Shown: piece by piece, positions 6,978-8,855 of the stretch | How positions within the stretch are numbered: the first letter of the stretch is position 1 | Layout: every line of letters starts with the position of its first letter | NCBI GenBank assembly: GCA_910584115.1 | Contig: CAJTYN010000081.1 | Coordinates: 3,966-12,820, forward strand | From: an uncultured Lachnospiraceae bacterium | Lineage (GTDB): Bacteria; Bacillota; Clostridia; Lachnospirales; Lachnospiraceae | Direction: 5' to 3' | Length of the DNA: 8,855 nt | Made by a program: the position numbers and the translations under genes | The notes under the pieces: generated by a model | Databases searched by the model: none | Seen by the model: only the letters and a program-made list of their open reading frames with translations | What the model was told of the DNA's origin: nothing

Positions 6978-7733
6978 ATGTATATAACGGTAAAACAGGC
7001 AACAGAAAGTTTACTGACAGCCATAGACAGGAAGAAAAGAGAGCTGGATACCAGACGCCCTCTGACTGAGGGTGAACTGGAACGTTTGACTGAGGAATTC
7101 ATTATTGAGTATACTTATAATTCCAATGCGATCGAGGGAAATACCCTGACCCTTCGTGAGACGGATATGGTCCTGCGCGGCCTGACGATCGACAGGAAGC
7201 CGTTAAAAGACCATTTGGAGGCAGTCGGACATAAAGAGGCGTTTGATCTTGTACGGGATCTGGTAAAAGAGCGGGTTCCTTTATCGGAGAGTATCATCAA
7301 GCAGATACACTATCTTGTTTTAGCGGATAAACGGGAGGATCGGGGTATTTACAGAAGAATCCCCGTCAGGATCATGGGGGCGAAACATGAACCAGTACAG
7401 CCCTATCTGATCCAGCCTAAAATGGAACAGTTGTTGGAAGTTTACAGGGATAGCGCAGATCATATGATTCCTCGGCTTGCACGATTTCATATTGAATTCG
7501 AGGGGATCCATCCCTTTATCGACGGAAATGGCAGAACCGGAAGACTACTTGTAAATCTGGAATTGATGAAAGCAGGATATCCGCCGATCGACATTAAGTT
7601 TGCAGACCGGATCTCGTACTACAATGCGTTTGATGAATACCACGTAAAACATGATCTTGGTGCAATGGAAAAACTGTTTGCGGGTTATGTGGATGCAAGA
7701 TTGGACAGTTACTTGATGATGCTGGAAAACTGA
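6978..7733 (+). CDS. Fic-domain protein (predicted AMP-transferase, self-inhibited class with N-terminal motif)
   Basis: Fic proteins usually transfer AMP from ATP to a hydroxyl side chain of a target protein; some use other nucleotides or substrates. This 251-residue protein has a complete catalytic loop, HPFIDGNGRTGR at 178-189, with the catalytic His178, Asp182 for Mg, and Arg186/Arg189. The amino-terminal part contains SNAIEG (49-54), fitting the inhibitory [S/T]xxxE[G/N] helix, so the enzyme should be held inactive by Glu53 until relieved; this is the Fic class with the inhibitory motif before the Fic core. No DNA-binding or membrane segment is evident. The ATG follows a purine-rich GAGGGAAGGGAAG stretch by about 10 bases. 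GC is clearly lower than in the genes to the left. It lies 70 bases before hsdM on the same strand, so co-transcription is plausible. The target is unknown. Confidence 0.93.
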   Translation: MYITVKQATESLLTAIDRKKRELDTRRPLTEGELERLTEEFIIEYTYNSNAIEGNTLTLRETDMVLRGLTIDRKPLKDHLEAVGHKEAFDLVRDLVKERVPLSESIIKQIHYLVLADKREDRGIYRRIPVRIMGAKHEPVQPYLIQPKMEQLLEVYRDSADHMIPRLARFHIEFEGIHPFIDGNGRTGRLLVNLELMKAGYPPIDIKFADRISYYNAFDEYHVKHDLGAMEKLFAGYVDARLDSYLMMLEN

Positions 7734-7753
7734 TACCAGAAGATACGAAAAAA

Positions 7754-7776
7754 CCGGATGCCCCAAGGCACACCCG
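7754..7776 (-). terminator. Possible minus-strand terminator between the Fic and hsdM genes
   Basis: On the minus strand an imperfect hairpin with a TGCC/GGCA core (7759-7770) and a CCAA loop on the plus strand, extended by a bulge and GC pairs, is followed by TTTTTT (the A-run at 7748-7753 read in reverse). On the plus strand there is no T-run after the hairpin, so it should not stop Fic-to-hsdM transcription. No minus-strand gene that would need it is seen in the window. Confidence 0.3.
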
Positions 7777-7788
7777 AAAAAAATGAGC

Positions 7789-7794
7789 AGGAGG
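7789..7794 (+). promoter_or_regulatory. Ribosome binding site for hsdM
   Basis: AGGAGG ends 9 bases before the ATG at 7804. It favours that start over the next in-frame ATG at codon 4, which would be 18 bases away. Confidence 0.7.
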
Positions 7795-7803
7795 CTATAG
7801 ATC

Positions 7804-8855
7804 ATGAGCAGCATGGAGAATAATAAAGATTTACTATCTGTTTTGTGGGGCGGGGCGGATATCCTCCGCTCCAAAATGGATGCAAACGAATACAAGGATT
7901 ATCTGCTCGGCATGGTATTCTACAAATATCTTTCAGATACATTTCTTGTTAAGGCATATGACCTTATCAATGACTGCAGGCCAGATACGATGGAACAGGC
8001 GCAGGAGGCATATGAGGAGATCATGAAGACCGACAGCGGCGAAGACCTCACAGAAGATCTTATGGAGACATGTCGCTATTCTATCAAGCCAGAACATACT
8101 TTTACGAAATTTGTAAAAAAAGTAAATGAAAACACTTTTAAACGTGAGGAACTTCAGGCGGCTTTTAATGAAATAGAGGATTCGGATGAGATCTTCCACC
8201 ATATGTTTGATGACATCGACCTCTATTCAAACCGGCTAGGGGCAGGAGATGCGAAGCAGAGCAAGACCATATCTGACCTTATCCTTGAGATCAACAAGGC
8301 CGACCTTTTGAATGCAGAGGGTGATGTACTCGGAAATGCATACGAGTACCTGATCGGACAGTTCGCATCAGAAACAGGAAAGAAGGCAGGAGAGTTCTAT
8401 ACGCCGCAAGGGCCGGCACAGATATTGACAAGGATCGCTGTTGCGGGGCAGGAGAGGATAAGGGGGCTGACTGTATATGATCCCTGCATGGGTTCAGGCT
8501 CCCTGCTCTTGAATGCCCGAAAATTTGTGGATGAGCCAGGGTATGTGAGGTTCTATGGGCAGGAACTTATGCCATCCACATACAATCTGGCCCGGATGAA
8601 TATGTTCCTTCACGGGATCGCGCCGGAAAACCAGAAACTCCATAATGCGGATACATTGGATGCCGACTGGCCGACCGATGAAGAAACGGAGTTCGATATG
8701 GTTGTCATGAATCCTCCTTATTCTGCGAAATGGTCTGCCGCCAAAGGATTTTTGGTCGATGAGCGATTTAGCGATCATGGCGTCATCGCGCCAAAGTCGA
8801 AGGCAGATTATGCTTTCTTGCTGCATGGATTTTATCATTTGAAACAGAGCGGCAC
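7804..8855 (+). CDS. hsdM: Type I restriction-modification system DNA methyltransferase subunit HsdM, N-terminal 350 residues (gene runs off the right edge)
   Basis: The reading frame is open from 7804 to the window end with no stop. HsdM transfers methyl groups from S-adenosylmethionine to adenine in the site recognised by HsdS, and with HsdR forms the restriction enzyme. The amino-terminal helical domain is typical (LWGGADILRSKMDANEYKDY, 14-33). The methylase core starts with GEFYTPQGPAQIL (196-208). Motif I for S-adenosylmethionine binding is DPCMGSGSLL (226-235), and catalytic motif IV is NPPY (303-306), as in N6-adenine methylases. Motif I has CM where many relatives have AC or TC, but the DPxxGSG frame is kept. 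Family members are usually around 500 residues, so roughly a third is missing. AGGAGG at 7789-7794 supports the start. GC is lower than in the left part of the window. hsdS and hsdR are expected to the right but are not seen. Confidence 0.94.
   Translation, partial: MSSMENNKDLLSVLWGGADILRSKMDANEYKDYLLGMVFYKYLSDTFLVKAYDLINDCRPDTMEQAQEAYEEIMKTDSGEDLTEDLMETCRYSIKPEHTFTKFVKKVNENTFKREELQAAFNEIEDSDEIFHHMFDDIDLYSNRLGAGDAKQSKTISDLILEINKADLLNAEGDVLGNAYEYLIGQFASETGKKAGEFYTPQGPAQILTRIAVAGQERIRGLTVYDPCMGSGSLLLNARKFVDEPGYVRFYGQELMPSTYNLARMNMFLHGIAPENQKLHNADTLDADWPTDEETEFDMVVMNPPYSAKWSAAKGFLVDERFSDHGVIAPKSKADYAFLLHGFYHLKQSG

Noticed and set aside
7545..7895. Minus-strand open frame across the end of the Fic gene and the start of hsdM
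   Set aside because: It has hydrophobic stretches, but both ends overlap clear plus-strand genes and the middle carries a terminator-like hairpin; no homology is recognised.
7933..8838. Minus-strand open frames inside hsdM
   Set aside because: The plus-strand frame encodes HsdM motifs I and IV continuously; the minus frames are shadows.
1..8855. CRISPR array, tRNA or rRNA gene, insertion sequence, integrase or phage attachment site
   Set aside because: Scanning by eye showed no regularly spaced repeats, no tRNA-like cloverleaf segments, and no transposase or integrase reading frame.

Overview
The window looks like chromosome of an anaerobic Clostridia-type Firmicute, probably Lachnospiraceae-like. 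The reasons are an [FeFe]-hydrogenase maturase (HydF), the DapL/DapF route to meso-diaminopimelate, a clostridial pairing of glnA with an ANTAR regulator, strong AGGAGG-type ribosome binding sites, and a hybrid histidine kinase with an extracytoplasmic sensor domain. The genus cannot be fixed from the sequence alone.

Left arm (1-4158, minus strand): five genes lie head to tail with gaps of only 12-23 bases, in transcription order hydF, glnA, an ANTAR-domain regulator, dapF and dapL (cut by the window edge). A good sigma-A-type promoter (TTGAGG, 17 bases, TAAAAT) stands just ahead of hydF. No terminator is visible between the genes, so they are probably one transcript. It joins hydrogenase maturation, ammonia assimilation, a probable RNA-binding antiterminator, and the last steps of lysine/peptidoglycan precursor synthesis.

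Middle (4159-6916, plus strand): a divergent near-consensus promoter (TTGATT, 17 bases, TATAAT) drives one 848-residue membrane hybrid sensor kinase: sensor domain, HisKA, HATPase and two receiver domains. No partner response regulator is in the window. A terminator-like structure with an A-tract/U-tract stem and competing inner hairpins follows it.

Right arm (6917-8855, plus strand): base composition falls visibly in GC. A Fic-domain protein with an intact catalytic loop and an N-terminal inhibitory motif is followed 70 bases later by the first 350 residues of a type I restriction-modification methyltransferase subunit (HsdM). This looks like the edge of an accessory or defence module placed after the kinase terminator; hsdS and hsdR would be expected beyond the right edge.

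I saw no rRNA, tRNA, CRISPR array, insertion sequence or integrase. The families are all known. The points most worth a second look are the mixed five-gene operon with its receiver-dead ANTAR protein, and the Fic-HsdM pairing at a composition boundary.
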